The position numbers and the translations under genes are program-made. Positions 9,816 through 18,099 of a stretch of 64,000 bases of DNA are shown in pieces. The stretch covers positions 1 through 64,000 of the forward strand of contig NZ_ATHO01000009.1 of assembly GCF_000445065.1 (NCBI RefSeq), in the 5' to 3' direction. Within the stretch, counting starts at the first letter, position 1. The number at the start of each line of letters is the position of its first letter. Under the pieces are notes generated by a model. It made no database searches and had not been told where the DNA came from. It saw only the letters and a list, made by a program, of their open reading frames with translations. Origin of the DNA: Sphingobium quisquiliarum P25 (GTDB lineage Bacteria > Pseudomonadota > Alphaproteobacteria > Sphingomonadales > Sphingomonadaceae).

Positions 9816-9889
9816 CCGTTCGCTTCGAGCGAAGTCGAGAAGCGCATAGGACGCACTTGCTGTTTCTCGACTACGCTCGAAACGAACGG
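9816..9889. repeat. Palindromic repeat element, family A, copy 1
   Basis: Two-armed inverted repeat between convergent topA and era. The left arm begins CCGTTCGCTTCGAGCGAAGTC and the right arm ends CTCGAAACGAACGG, separated by about 20 non-conserved bases. Its core is shared with the copies at 20147-20220 and 22404-22477. It may also serve as a transcription terminator here, since it lies just after the topA stop and the era stop. Confidence 0.8.
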
Positions 9890-9910
9890 AGATTGGAACT
9901 GCGGTGAGTC

Positions 9911-10819
9911 TTATTCCACCCAATCCAGCCCGATATCGCGGTAGATGAAGCGGTCATCCTCCCAATCTTCCTTTACCTTGACGTGGAGGTAAAGGTGGAC
10001 CTTGACGCCCAGCAGGCTGGCGAGTTCAGCGCGCGCCTTTGATCCGATTTCCTTGAGCCGCTGGCCGCCCTTGCCCAGCACGATGGCGCGCTGGCTGGAG
10101 CGTCCGACGAGGATCTGCTGGTGGATTTCGACCGAGCCGTCCTCGCGCTCGCTATATTTCTCGGTGTCCACCGCTGCGGCATAGGGTAGTTCGGCATGGA
10201 GCTGATGGTAGAGCTGCTCGCGCGTGATTTCGGCTGCCAGCATACGGTCGGTGGCGTCGGAAACCTGATCCTCCGGGAAGTGCCAGGGGCCTTCTGGCAT
10301 GGCATTGGCGAAGGCGGTCTTGAGTTCGGCAAGGCCATCACCTGTTGCCGCGCTGATGAAGAAGGTTTCCTCGAAACCCAGCGCGTCATTCAGCTTCTGC
10401 GTGTGGACGAGCAGCTTGTCCTTGGCGGCGATGTCGACCTTGTTGAGGATCAGCCATTTGCGTTCGGGCCGCGATGAAAGCGCTTCGATTATCGGTTCGA
10501 TCTTGGGGCCCAGACCCGCCTTGCCATCCACGATGAGCGCGATCAGGTCAGCCCCCTGCGCGCCGCCCCACGCGGCCTGCACCATGGCGCGATCAAGGCG
10601 GCGCTTGGGCTGGAAGATGCCGGGGGTATCGACCAGCACGATCTGCGCGTCCCCTTCGATCGCCACGCCCATCACCCGCGTGCGGGTGGTCTGCGCCTTG
10701 GGACTGGTGATGGCGACCTTCTGGCCGACAAGGGCGTTCACCAGCGTGGATTTGCCCGCGTTGGGCGCGCCAACAATGGCGACGACGCCGCAGCGTTGAG
10801 ATTCAGTATCGACCGTCAA
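9911..10819 (-). CDS. era: GTPase Era
   Basis: Essential GTPase for 16S rRNA maturation and 30S assembly. 302 aa: G1 GAPNAGKST, G3 DTPG, G4 NKVD, and a C-terminal KH domain with VGRSSQRAIVLGKGGQRLKEIG. The start is TTG at 10819; no ATG or GTG in frame lies nearer the conserved region. Its Shine-Dalgarno GGAG (10827-10830) is the end of a repeat element ending CGAACGGAG. It follows lepB-rnc on the same strand, the usual gene order, but is separated from rnc by a 300-bp stretch holding a decayed GIY-YIG gene. Confidence 0.96.
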   Translation of the reverse strand: MTVDTESQRCGVVAIVGAPNAGKSTLVNALVGQKVAITSPKAQTTRTRVMGVAIEGDAQIVLVDTPGIFQPKRRLDRAMVQAAWGGAQGADLIALIVDGKAGLGPKIEPIIEALSSRPERKWLILNKVDIAAKDKLLVHTQKLNDALGFEETFFISAATGDGLAELKTAFANAMPEGPWHFPEDQVSDATDRMLAAEITREQLYHQLHAELPYAAAVDTEKYSEREDGSVEIHQQILVGRSSQRAIVLGKGGQRLKEIGSKARAELASLLGVKVHLYLHVKVKEDWEDDRFIYRDIGLDWVE

Positions 10820-10826
10820 TCACTAT

Positions 10827-10857
10827 CTCCGTTCGCCCTGAGCTTGTCGAAGGGCTT
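10827..10857. repeat. Palindromic repeat element, family A, single-arm copy
   Basis: Single-arm version of the intergenic repeat: on the minus strand it reads CCCTTCGACAAGCTCAGGG then CGAACGGAG, with a CCCT/AGGG stem. It abuts era, and its last four bases GGAG lie 7 nt before the TTG start of era. Motifs of this form recur in many sphingomonad and xanthomonad intergenic regions (known from general experience, not checked here). Confidence 0.65.
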
Positions 10858-10865
10858 CACTGTCC

Positions 10866-11095
10866 TTGTTCGAGCGGGCTAAGCTGGAGATCAGCTTCCA
10901 ATCCTCGCGGATCAAGCCAGCTTTTCGCCCGGCTCCAGCCTTTGATTTGGCGCTCTGCTTCAAGCGCCTCCATACGCGCGCCGAACTGCTGCGGCCAGAC
11001 CAGTTTTATCGGGCGGCGGTTTTGCGTGTGTCAGGGGATTGCGCCAGCTTCATGCTGTGCGATGCGGGTTTGGAGATCGTCCGCGTAGGGAGGGG
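10866..11095 (-). pseudogene. GIY-YIG endonuclease remnant
   Basis: Reading the minus strand, codons from about 11087 give DDLQTRIAQHEAGAIP, then an in-frame TGA (11031-11033). HTQNRRPIKLVW, ALEAERQIKGWSRAK follow and, after a frame change near 10920, LIREDWKLISSLARSN. This is the middle and C-terminal part of a small UPF0213/YhbQ-type GIY-YIG nuclease. The in-frame stop, a frameshift and loss of a recognisable N-terminal GIY...YIG catalytic part mark it as a pseudogene. It sits between rnc and era. An 85-codon plus-strand reading frame over it is only its antisense. Confidence 0.75.
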
Positions 11096-11119
11096 TGGGG
11101 AATGGCAGCGAGGCGCCGT

Positions 11120-11791
11120 CTAGCCCGTCAGCTTGTCCAGCAGCGCCTTTGCCGCCGCCGTCTCCGCTTCCTGCTTCGACCCACCCGTCGCGCTCGCCTC
11201 GCCTGCGCCCTTGATCGATACCGTTACTGTAAAGCGCAACGCATGGTGCGGCCCCGACCGGTCGGTCATGGCATATTCGGGCGGCTTGCGGCGGTTGGCG
11301 GCGGCCCATTCTTGGAGCGCGGACTTCGGGTGCTTGGGCGCGCTTTCCTGCGTGTCGACGCGGTCGGCCCACAGGCGGCGGACGAGGGCGCGCGCTTCAT
11401 CCAGCCCCGCCTCCAGATAAAGCGCGCCGATCAGCGCCTCCATGACGTCGCCCAGCACATTGTCGCTGTCCGCCGCGCCATCGTCGCGCGCCTGCTTGCC
11501 CAGGATGAGATGGGCGGGGACGCCAGCGGCGCGCGCCACCTCTGCGCATGTCTCACCCGACACAAGCGCGTTGAAGCGGCGGGACAGCTTGCCTTCGGGC
11601 TCGCCCGCGAAACGTTCATAGAGCCATTCGGCCATGATCAGGCCAAGGATGCGGTCGCCCAGAAACTCCAGCCGCTCATAATTGACCGCGTTGGCGCTGC
11701 CATGAGTCAGCGCCTGCTGGAAGGGCGCGGCGTCCCTGGGCGCTCGCCCGATCAGCCCGGCGAGCCAGCCTGCCGTGCCGGGCTTGCTCAA
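11120..11791 (-). CDS. rnc: Ribonuclease III
   Basis: Double-strand-specific endoribonuclease for rRNA and mRNA processing. From the TTG at 11791 it has 223 aa: the RNase III signature ERLEFLGDRILGL near residue 38, the second acidic cluster DVMEALIGALYLEAG, then a C-terminal dsRNA-binding domain (PKSALQEWA ... ATGGSKQEAETAAAKALL). The TTG overlaps the TGA of lepB (TTGA) and a GGAAGG lies just upstream. A longer open frame over lepB is not used. Confidence 0.95.
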   Translation of the reverse strand: MSKPGTAGWLAGLIGRAPRDAAPFQQALTHGSANAVNYERLEFLGDRILGLIMAEWLYERFAGEPEGKLSRRFNALVSGETCAEVARAAGVPAHLILGKQARDDGAADSDNVLGDVMEALIGALYLEAGLDEARALVRRLWADRVDTQESAPKHPKSALQEWAAANRRKPPEYAMTDRSGPHHALRFTVTVSIKGAGEASATGGSKQEAETAAAKALLDKLTG

Positions 11792-12612
11792 AAACCTTCC
11801 CCGATGCGGTTCCAGCGGGCGGCGGTGAACCATGTCCAGGGGAGCAGCCAGTTGGCGCTGCCATCGGTTGAGAAGACGGAGATCATCGCCTTGCCCACCA
11901 GATTTTCCTGCGGGACGAGGCCGATGCCGCCGCCTTCCACCGCCGGGAAACGGCTGTCGGCGCTGCGATCCCGATTGTCGCCCATCATGAAGAGATGGCC
12001 TTCGGGCACCAGCACCGTGTCGCGATCGTCGGCCGCGCCATCGGGCACCAGATCGAGCACATTGTAGCTGCGCCCGCCCGGCAGAGTCTCGCGATATTGG
12101 GGATAGCGGCACTGGCGGCCACCGCCCGGCGCATTCTCTTCGAATTTGGGACGGAAACAGGGCGAGGGGCTGCCTTCCTTGTCTGCGGCCAGGAGCATGT
12201 TGGGTGACACCGGGATGACGAGGTCCGCGACCCGCTGCTTGGGAATGGCCTGGCCGTTCAGGTAGACGGTTCCCCCGCGCACCGAGATCATGTCGCCCGG
12301 CAGGCCGATGACGCGCTTGATATAGTCATTCTTCTGATTTGGCGGCGCCTTGAACACCACCACATCGCCCCGCTGAGGCGTCGACGCGAAGATGCGGCCG
12401 GGGATCAGCGGCAGGTTGAAGGGCAGCGAGTAGCGCGAATAGCCATAGGGCCATTTTGCGACGAGCAGATAGTCCCCGATCAGCAGGCGCGGCTGCATCG
12501 ATTCAGATGGTATGTTGAACGGTGAGACGATGAAGCTGCGCAGGATGAAGACGAACACCGCCAGCTTTGCGAGAAACCAGAGGAAGTCCCGCGTTTCGGA
12601 TTTTGCGCTCAT
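11788..12612 (-). CDS. lepB: Signal peptidase I
   Basis: Membrane serine peptidase that removes signal peptides of secreted proteins. 274 aa: one N-terminal membrane segment (about residues 12-30), then box B with the catalytic Ser38 in PSESMQP, and the general-base Lys99 in DYIKRVIGLPGD. Box E is GDNRDRSADSR. Overlaps rnc by 4 nt, forming the lepB-rnc-era unit. Divergent from pgi across about 180 bp. Confidence 0.96.
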   Translation of the reverse strand: MSAKSETRDFLWFLAKLAVFVFILRSFIVSPFNIPSESMQPRLLIGDYLLVAKWPYGYSRYSLPFNLPLIPGRIFASTPQRGDVVVFKAPPNQKNDYIKRVIGLPGDMISVRGGTVYLNGQAIPKQRVADLVIPVSPNMLLAADKEGSPSPCFRPKFEENAPGGGRQCRYPQYRETLPGGRSYNVLDLVPDGAADDRDTVLVPEGHLFMMGDNRDRSADSRFPAVEGGGIGLVPQENLVGKAMISVFSTDGSANWLLPWTWFTAARWNRIGEGF

Positions 12613-12790
12613 GCCAGCTCGTCTAGTCCTTCGATTTGCCCTGAAAACAGGCCGCTGCGGCTTTTGCTGTGTTGGAAACCCGCCGTCAAGCGCATGGGGC
12701 GGTGCATTGGCCGTGCCGCTTGGCTAAGAGAGGCGAGAATCGACAGTGCAGCGTCGGTATCGATCAACGGAAAAGAGGATACGCCCTTCC

Positions 12791-14293
12791 ATGTCCAGCC
12801 CTGCACTGAAGGCCATTGCAGCCCTTGCGCGGCCTGAATTGAAATCCGTCTTCACGGCGGATCCGAACCGGCTGAGCAAGTTCACGATGACGCAGGGGCC
12901 TCTCCGTTTCGACTGGTCGAAAACGCATCTGACCAGCGATATTCTGGACGGGTTCCTCAAGCTGGCCGGGGATATGGACTTCGCCAAGTGGCGCGACGCC
13001 CTTTTCGCGGGCGAGCCGATCAACAACAGCGAAGGCCGGGCGGCCGAACATCCCGCCGAACGGGGCGAGGGCAATGCGCAAAGCGTGTCCCGCGCCAAGA
13101 TGCTGCACGCCCGCATGCGCGCGCTGATTGACGCGATCGAGGGGGAAGCGCTGGGCTCGATCCGGCACATATTGCACATCGGCATCGGCGGGTCGGCGCT
13201 TGGTCCCGACCTGATCATCGATGCGCTGGGCGGCGACGGCGCGCGTTATGACGTGGCGATCGTGTCCAATGTCGACGGCACGGCGCTGGAGCGGGCGATT
13301 TCCCGCTTTGATCCCGAAGCGACGCTGATCGCCGTTGCCTCCAAGACCTTCACCACCACCGAAACCATGCTGAACGCGGCGAGCGCGATCAACTGGCTGG
13401 TGGAGGCGGGCGTGGACGATCCCTATGGCAAGGTGATCGCGCTGACCGCCAATCCTGAAAAGGCGATCGAATGGGGGATCGACGAAACCCGCATATTGCC
13501 TTTTTCCGAAACGGTGGGCGGGCGCTATTCGCTCTGGTCCTCCATCGGCTTTCCCGCGGCGCTGGCGCTGGGCTGGGATGCGTTTGAAAGCCTGCTGGAG
13601 GGCGCGGCGGCGATGGACCGGCATTTCCGCCTGTCCGCCCCGGCGCAGAACGCGCCACTGATCGCCGCCTTTGTGGATCAATATTATACGCGCGTCATGG
13701 GATGCCAGACCCGCGCCCTGTTCGCCTATGACGAGCGGTTGAGGCTGCTGCCTTCTTATCTCCAGCAACTGGAGATGGAGAGCAATGGCAAGAGCGTGAC
13801 GCGGGATGGCCAGCCGGTGGACGGCCCCACCGCTCCCATCACCTGGGGCGGCGTGGGCACGGACGCACAGCATGCGGTGTTCCAATTGCTGCACCAGGGC
13901 ACGATCCTGACACCTGTCGAGTTCGTCGCTTCGATCGAGCCCGGCCATGCGCTGGACCCGGCGCATCACCGCGCGCTGCTGGTCAACTGCTTCGCGCAGG
14001 GCGCGGCGCTGATGCGGGGGAAGGACAATGCGGACGACCCGGCGCGCGCCTATCCGGGCAACCGGCCTTCGACCACCATCCTGCTGGACGATGTCACGCC
14101 CGACGCCTTGGGCGCGCTGATCGCCTTTTACGAGCATCGGACTTTCGCCAACGCCGTGCTGATGGGGATCAATCCGTTCGATCAGTTCGGTGTCGAACTG
14201 GGCAAGGAGATCGCCAAGTCGATCGAGGCGGAAGGGACGAAAGGGTTTGATCCTTCCACCATGGCGCTGATCGACCTGGCGCTGGGGGCGTAA
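12791..14293 (+). CDS. pgi: Glucose-6-phosphate isomerase
   Basis: Interconverts glucose-6-phosphate and fructose-6-phosphate. About 500 aa from the ATG at 12791 (MSSPALKAI); an in-frame ATG at 12746 would add 15 residues with no homology. Visible PGI motifs: HIGIGGSALGPDLI, VASKTFTTTETM, GGRYSLWSSIG and the second signature around NRPSTTILLD. In sphingomonads, which often lack phosphofructokinase, this enzyme would feed the Entner-Doudoroff and pentose phosphate routes (inference). Confidence 0.96.
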   Translation: MSSPALKAIAALARPELKSVFTADPNRLSKFTMTQGPLRFDWSKTHLTSDILDGFLKLAGDMDFAKWRDALFAGEPINNSEGRAAEHPAERGEGNAQSVSRAKMLHARMRALIDAIEGEALGSIRHILHIGIGGSALGPDLIIDALGGDGARYDVAIVSNVDGTALERAISRFDPEATLIAVASKTFTTTETMLNAASAINWLVEAGVDDPYGKVIALTANPEKAIEWGIDETRILPFSETVGGRYSLWSSIGFPAALALGWDAFESLLEGAAAMDRHFRLSAPAQNAPLIAAFVDQYYTRVMGCQTRALFAYDERLRLLPSYLQQLEMESNGKSVTRDGQPVDGPTAPITWGGVGTDAQHAVFQLLHQGTILTPVEFVASIEPGHALDPAHHRALLVNCFAQGAALMRGKDNADDPARAYPGNRPSTTILLDDVTPDALGALIAFYEHRTFANAVLMGINPFDQFGVELGKEIAKSIEAEGTKGFDPSTMALIDLALGA

Positions 14294-14306
14294 GCCGCGA
14301 GGCAGA

Positions 14307-14327
14307 CCCCTTCCTTTCAAGGGAGGG
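14307..14327. repeat. CCCTTCC...GGGAGGG hairpin repeat, family B
   Basis: CCCCTTCCTTTCAAGGGAGGG lies just after the pgi stop. The same kind of short GC hairpin with a TTNAA-type centre recurs after gor, pccB, proS and between hslV and hslU. Confidence 0.5.
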
Positions 14328-14390
14328 CTAGGAAGATTGTAACTCGGCCCGTCTCCCGCCATATCCCGCCACATCCACAGGGAGACCAGC

Positions 14391-15737
14391 ATGAGCGACT
14401 ATGACTTCGACCTTTTCGTCATCGGCGCGGGTTCGGGGGGCGTTCGCGCTTCGCGGGTGGCGGCGGCGCATGGGGCGAAGGTCGCCGTGGCGGAGGAATA
14501 TCGCGTCGGCGGAACCTGCGTCATTCGCGGATGCGTGCCCAAGAAGCTGCTGATCTACGGCGCGCATTTCGCGGAGGATCTGAAGGATGCGCGGCGCTTC
14601 GGCTGGAACGTGCCGGACTGCGGTTTCGAATGGAAGGTGCTGCGCGACAATGTGCTGGCGGAGGTGGACCGGCTGGAAGGGCTCTACAAGAACACATTGT
14701 CGAGCCATAAGGCCGAACTGATCCCGGAGCGCGCCACGATCACGGGGCCTCATTCGGTCAAGCTTGCGAGCGGGCGGGAGGTGAGCGCCAAATATATACT
14801 GGTTGCGACCGGCGCCTGGCCCGCGGTCCCGCAGATCGAGGGCGCGGAACATGGCATCACGTCCAACGAAGTCTTTCATCTGGAGGATGCGCCGGGACGG
14901 ATCGTCATCGTCGGCGGCGGCTATATCGCCAATGAATTTGCGGGGATTTTCCATCAGCTTGGCAGTCATGTGACGATCGTCAACCGGTCATCCGCCCTGC
15001 TGCGCGGATATGACGAGCAGATCCGCGACCGGCTGCTGCAAATCTCCACCATCAAGGGCATCCAGTTCCGGTTCAATGCGGAGATGGAGCGGATCGAGAA
15101 GAATGCCGACGGAACGCTGTGCATGCATTTCAGCAATGGCGATCCGATCCCCTGCGACACGGTCCTGTTCGCGACCGGGCGGCAGCCGCATGTCCATGGG
15201 CTGGGCCTGGAAAGCGCGGGCGTGGAACTGGACGAGAAGGGCGCGATCAAGGTCGATGATTACAGCCGCACCAGTTGCGAGAGCATCTATGCGGTCGGCG
15301 ACGTCACCAACCGGCTGCAACTGACCCCCGTCGCCATTCGCGAAGGCCATGCCTTTGCCGACACCGTGTTCGGCGACAATCCGCGCACCGTTGATTATAA
15401 CTGCGTGCCATCGGCCGTGTTCAGCCATCCGCCGCTGGCCGGAGTGGGGCTGACCGAAGCGCAGGCGAAGAACAAGCTGGGCACGGTCAAGGTCTATACG
15501 TCCGACTTCCGCCCGATGAAGAATGTGCTGGCGGGCCGGGACGAGCGGGCGCTGTACAAGATGGTGGTGGATGCGACGACGAACCGCGTCGTCGGGCTGC
15601 ACATGATCGGGCCGGATGCGCCGGAAATCCTGCAAGCGGCGGCCGTCGCGGTGAAGGCGGGCCTCACCAAGGAGCAGTTTGACGACACCGTGGCGCTGCA
15701 CCCCAGCATGGCGGAAGAATTGGTGCTGCTGAAATAA
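14391..15737 (+). CDS. gor: Glutathione-disulfide reductase
   Basis: FAD/NADPH flavoenzyme that reduces GSSG. 448 aa: FAD motif VIGAGSGGVRAS near the N-terminus, the redox disulfide Cys43/Cys48 in GGTCVIRGCVPKK, the NADPH motif IVIVGGGYIANEFAG, the YAVGDVTN FAD segment and the C-terminal ALHPSMAEE with the catalytic His. GGGAGA lies 5 nt before the ATG. The NADPH-binding arginines cannot be checked by eye. Confidence 0.95.
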   Translation: MSDYDFDLFVIGAGSGGVRASRVAAAHGAKVAVAEEYRVGGTCVIRGCVPKKLLIYGAHFAEDLKDARRFGWNVPDCGFEWKVLRDNVLAEVDRLEGLYKNTLSSHKAELIPERATITGPHSVKLASGREVSAKYILVATGAWPAVPQIEGAEHGITSNEVFHLEDAPGRIVIVGGGYIANEFAGIFHQLGSHVTIVNRSSALLRGYDEQIRDRLLQISTIKGIQFRFNAEMERIEKNADGTLCMHFSNGDPIPCDTVLFATGRQPHVHGLGLESAGVELDEKGAIKVDDYSRTSCESIYAVGDVTNRLQLTPVAIREGHAFADTVFGDNPRTVDYNCVPSAVFSHPPLAGVGLTEAQAKNKLGTVKVYTSDFRPMKNVLAGRDERALYKMVVDATTNRVVGLHMIGPDAPEILQAAAVAVKAGLTKEQFDDTVALHPSMAEELVLLK

Positions 15738-15743
15738 TCGCCG

Positions 15744-15759
15744 CTCCCTTCAAGAGGAG
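15744..15759. repeat. CTCCCTTCAAGAGGAG hairpin, family B
   Basis: Short imperfect inverted repeat just after the gor stop and before the convergent dioxygenase gene. It is related to the other family B hairpins and could act as a weak terminator. Confidence 0.35.
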
Positions 15760-15769
15760 GATCTGACGG

Positions 15770-16486
15770 TTATCGCTCCCTTGCGAAGGTCACCACCAGC
15801 GCGTCGCGCCAGGCGGGAAGGCCGGGCTTCACCGCATGGATTTCGGTGACGCCGTGCAGGATGCGCCGGTCGTCGATCAGCACCGCGTCCCCCGGCCGGG
15901 CCAGCGTGAATTCGCCCAGCGGCGTGCCATCAGGCGCGCCGATCCGGGTCACGCCTTCGCGGACGTTGCGGCGCTCGATCAGCATCACGAACACCCAGTC
16001 CACGCCGTCCCGGTGCAGCCCTTCCGGCGTCGGACGGCCGATTTCGCCATCGCCAGTCTCGATGCGGAACTGATGCATTTCGACATGCCAGCCATCTGGG
16101 ATCGCTTCGCCGAAACTCGCTGCGCAAAAGGCGAAGACCGCCTGCATGACGGGATTGTCGATAACGGCCTGATGCACCGGATCGAACCAGCGCTGCACAT
16201 CGCCATTCAGGGGATTATAGTCGCGGCTCTGAAAGTGCGGCTGATGCGGCTTGCGGGTGAAGCGGCCCTGCGCGCAATGGAAGGCGGCATGCCTCCTGCG
16301 CCGGTAGCGGCCTCCATCCGCCATATAAAGGTCCGGGCCAAGATCATCCCAGCTTTGCGCGAAGGCGCGCCACGCCTGTTCCCTGGCGTCCAGCATCGCC
16401 AGCATCTCACGCCCCGCGACGCGCGCGAAACCATGCCGGGCGAGATCGGTCCGAAGATCGGGGACGGTAAGGGTGGCGTTATCCAT
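15770..16486 (-). CDS. 2OG-Fe dioxygenase family protein
   Basis: Looks like the PF10014-type 2-oxoglutarate/Fe(II) dioxygenases, a family that includes amino-acid hydroxylases such as L-isoleucine 4-hydroxylase. 238 aa from the ATG at 16486 (MDNATLTVP). The metal-binding HRDGVDWV (His-X-Asp) lies at about residue 155, and a distal His in ILHGVTEI with a following basic residue would complete the facial triad. LTVPDLRTDLARHGFARV is the usual N-terminal opening. Substrate unknown. A longer frame upstream of 16486 is rejected as low-complexity Arg/Pro-rich sequence. Confidence 0.75.
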   Translation of the reverse strand: MDNATLTVPDLRTDLARHGFARVAGREMLAMLDAREQAWRAFAQSWDDLGPDLYMADGGRYRRRRHAAFHCAQGRFTRKPHQPHFQSRDYNPLNGDVQRWFDPVHQAVIDNPVMQAVFAFCAASFGEAIPDGWHVEMHQFRIETGDGEIGRPTPEGLHRDGVDWVFVMLIERRNVREGVTRIGAPDGTPLGEFTLARPGDAVLIDDRRILHGVTEIHAVKPGLPAWRDALVVTFARER

Positions 16487-16563
16487 GGGTCCCCTCTTAG
16501 GCCGCCGGGTAAACGAGCGACAGGGCCAGTTTCCGCAAGCTGGGTGGCTGCGCAGCCGCTGCC

Positions 16564-17979
16564 TCAACCGATCCAGTAGGGGACGATCTGCCGGTTGTCG
16601 GGATCGACGCGGATCGGACGGTCCGCCGGAGGGAAGGCGCGCTGATCGCAACCCTGGCGCGAGCAGAGGCGGCAGGTGATGCCGATGGGCGTCGCCGCGC
16701 CCTCCATCTCCAGTTGAAGGCCATCGGCATAGACGAAGTTCGCCGCATGCGCGATTTCGCAGCCCAATACCACGGCGTAGCGGCGCGGCGTGCGCGAATA
16801 GCTGCCCGACGGCTTCACCAGCCCCTTCGCCATGGAAACATAGCGGACGCCGTCGGGGGTTTCACCCAGTTGCACGTTGATGCGGTCGGGAATGGCGACC
16901 GCTTCATGCACGTTCCAGAGCGGGCATGCGCCGCCGAAGCGGGCGAATTGCAGGCGGGTGGCGCTGTGCCGCTTCGTGATATTGCCAGCCATGTCGACGC
17001 GGCAGAAGAAGAAGGGAATGCCGCGCAGGCCGGGCCGCTGGAGCGTCGAAAGCCGATGGCATGCCTGTTCGAAGCTCACACCGAAACGGCGGGCCAGCCG
17101 GTCGATATCGTGGCGAACTTCCCGCGCCGCCGCGCGGAATTGCGCATAGGGCATCAGCAGCGCGCCCGCGGCATAATTGCCAAGGCCGATGGCGAGCAGC
17201 CGGTCCGCGCCCTCGACGGGCAGGGCGGCACGGTTCACCACATCGGCGATCACTGCCTGCCCCTCCAGCATCATAAGCTGGTGCGACAGCATGAACTTGC
17301 GGCTTTCGGTGGGCAGCGCCGCATTCACGAACAGCCGCCGGTCCGCCGAGGAATAAGCGCGCAGGGCGGAATCGGGCGTGTCCGCGATCAGCGTTTCGAT
17401 GCCATGACGCCGCGCCAGCGCTTCGACCAGCATGCCTTCGTCCAACACCTGCCCGGCGGTGAAGCTGGACGCCATGTCCTCCGCCAGGCAATCGAGCGCG
17501 TGGACATAATTGCCCGCCTCATGAAACCAGTCCCGCGCCGCTTCCCAGGGGAGGCGGGCCTGCACCTCATGATCGTTGGCGATCGCTTCCTCGATCATGT
17601 TGATCCGCTCATTGGCGCGCATATGAGCGTTGTAGAGATCGATGTAGCGGGCGGCGAATTCCGGGAATTGCAAGTGCAGCTTTTCGATCCGTTCCGGCTC
17701 CATCAAAGGACCGGGCAGTTCGGGGTGGGCAAGCGCATAGGTAAAGGCGCCGAGAAGCTGCTCCTCCTCCCGGCTGTCGAAGCTTGCCCAGTCGGTGGGA
17801 AAGGCGCTGGCGACGGCGGCCTTCACCTTGGCGGTCAGGGGGCGATCGTCGTTTTCAAGCTGGCTGAGATAGGACACGGAAATGCCCAGCGCCTGCGCCA
17901 TGGTGGCCTGATCCATCCGGTGGTCCAGACGGAGCTGGCGCAGCCGCGGTCCTGCGAAAATGCGATTGCCTCGTGCCAT
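16564..17979 (-). CDS. pccR: ScfR-family (PccR-like) transcriptional regulator of propionyl-CoA genes
   Basis: XRE-type helix-turn-helix at about residues 10-64 (MDQATMAQALGISVSYLSQLEN). It is followed by a long IrrE-N-like region and a C-terminal ScfR domain (short-chain fatty acyl-CoA regulator) with a cysteine cluster CRLCSRQGC near the end. 471 aa from the ATG at 17979; the frame is open 17 codons further up, but that extension is translated from the operator cluster and starts without a ribosome site. It is divergent from pccB, as is PccR of Rhodobacter sphaeroides, which activates pccB in response to propionyl-CoA status. Ligand and mode here are inferred. Confidence 0.85.
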   Translation of the reverse strand: MARGNRIFAGPRLRQLRLDHRMDQATMAQALGISVSYLSQLENDDRPLTAKVKAAVASAFPTDWASFDSREEEQLLGAFTYALAHPELPGPLMEPERIEKLHLQFPEFAARYIDLYNAHMRANERINMIEEAIANDHEVQARLPWEAARDWFHEAGNYVHALDCLAEDMASSFTAGQVLDEGMLVEALARRHGIETLIADTPDSALRAYSSADRRLFVNAALPTESRKFMLSHQLMMLEGQAVIADVVNRAALPVEGADRLLAIGLGNYAAGALLMPYAQFRAAAREVRHDIDRLARRFGVSFEQACHRLSTLQRPGLRGIPFFFCRVDMAGNITKRHSATRLQFARFGGACPLWNVHEAVAIPDRINVQLGETPDGVRYVSMAKGLVKPSGSYSRTPRRYAVVLGCEIAHAANFVYADGLQLEMEGAATPIGITCRLCSRQGCDQRAFPPADRPIRVDPDNRQIVPYWIG

Positions 17980-17992
17980 GTCTCGCCCATAA

Positions 17993-18037
17993 TTTGCGAA
18001 ATGGTGATTTGCAAATTGGCAAATTTGCATTTGCGAA
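17993..18037. promoter_or_regulatory. Cluster of TTTGCAAA-like operators between pccR and pccB
   Basis: Within 45 bp are TTTGCGAA (17993), TTTGCAAA (18008), TTGGCAAA (18016), TTTGCATT (18024) and TTTGCGAA (18030). R. sphaeroides PccR is reported to need TTTGCAAA-type boxes upstream of pccB. The location between the divergent regulator and its presumed target, and the AT-rich composition in an otherwise GC-rich region, support this as the PccR binding site, with autoregulation likely. Confidence 0.75.
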
Positions 18038-18099
18038 AATTGTAAAAAGCGGGAAGGGGCAGATATAGCCGTCCGCCGTCACCGGAGAGATATTCTAAT

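Noticed and set aside
10866-11123. 85-codon plus-strand open frame after era
   Set aside because: It is antisense to the GIY-YIG remnant, which explains the sequence better; its product has no family features.
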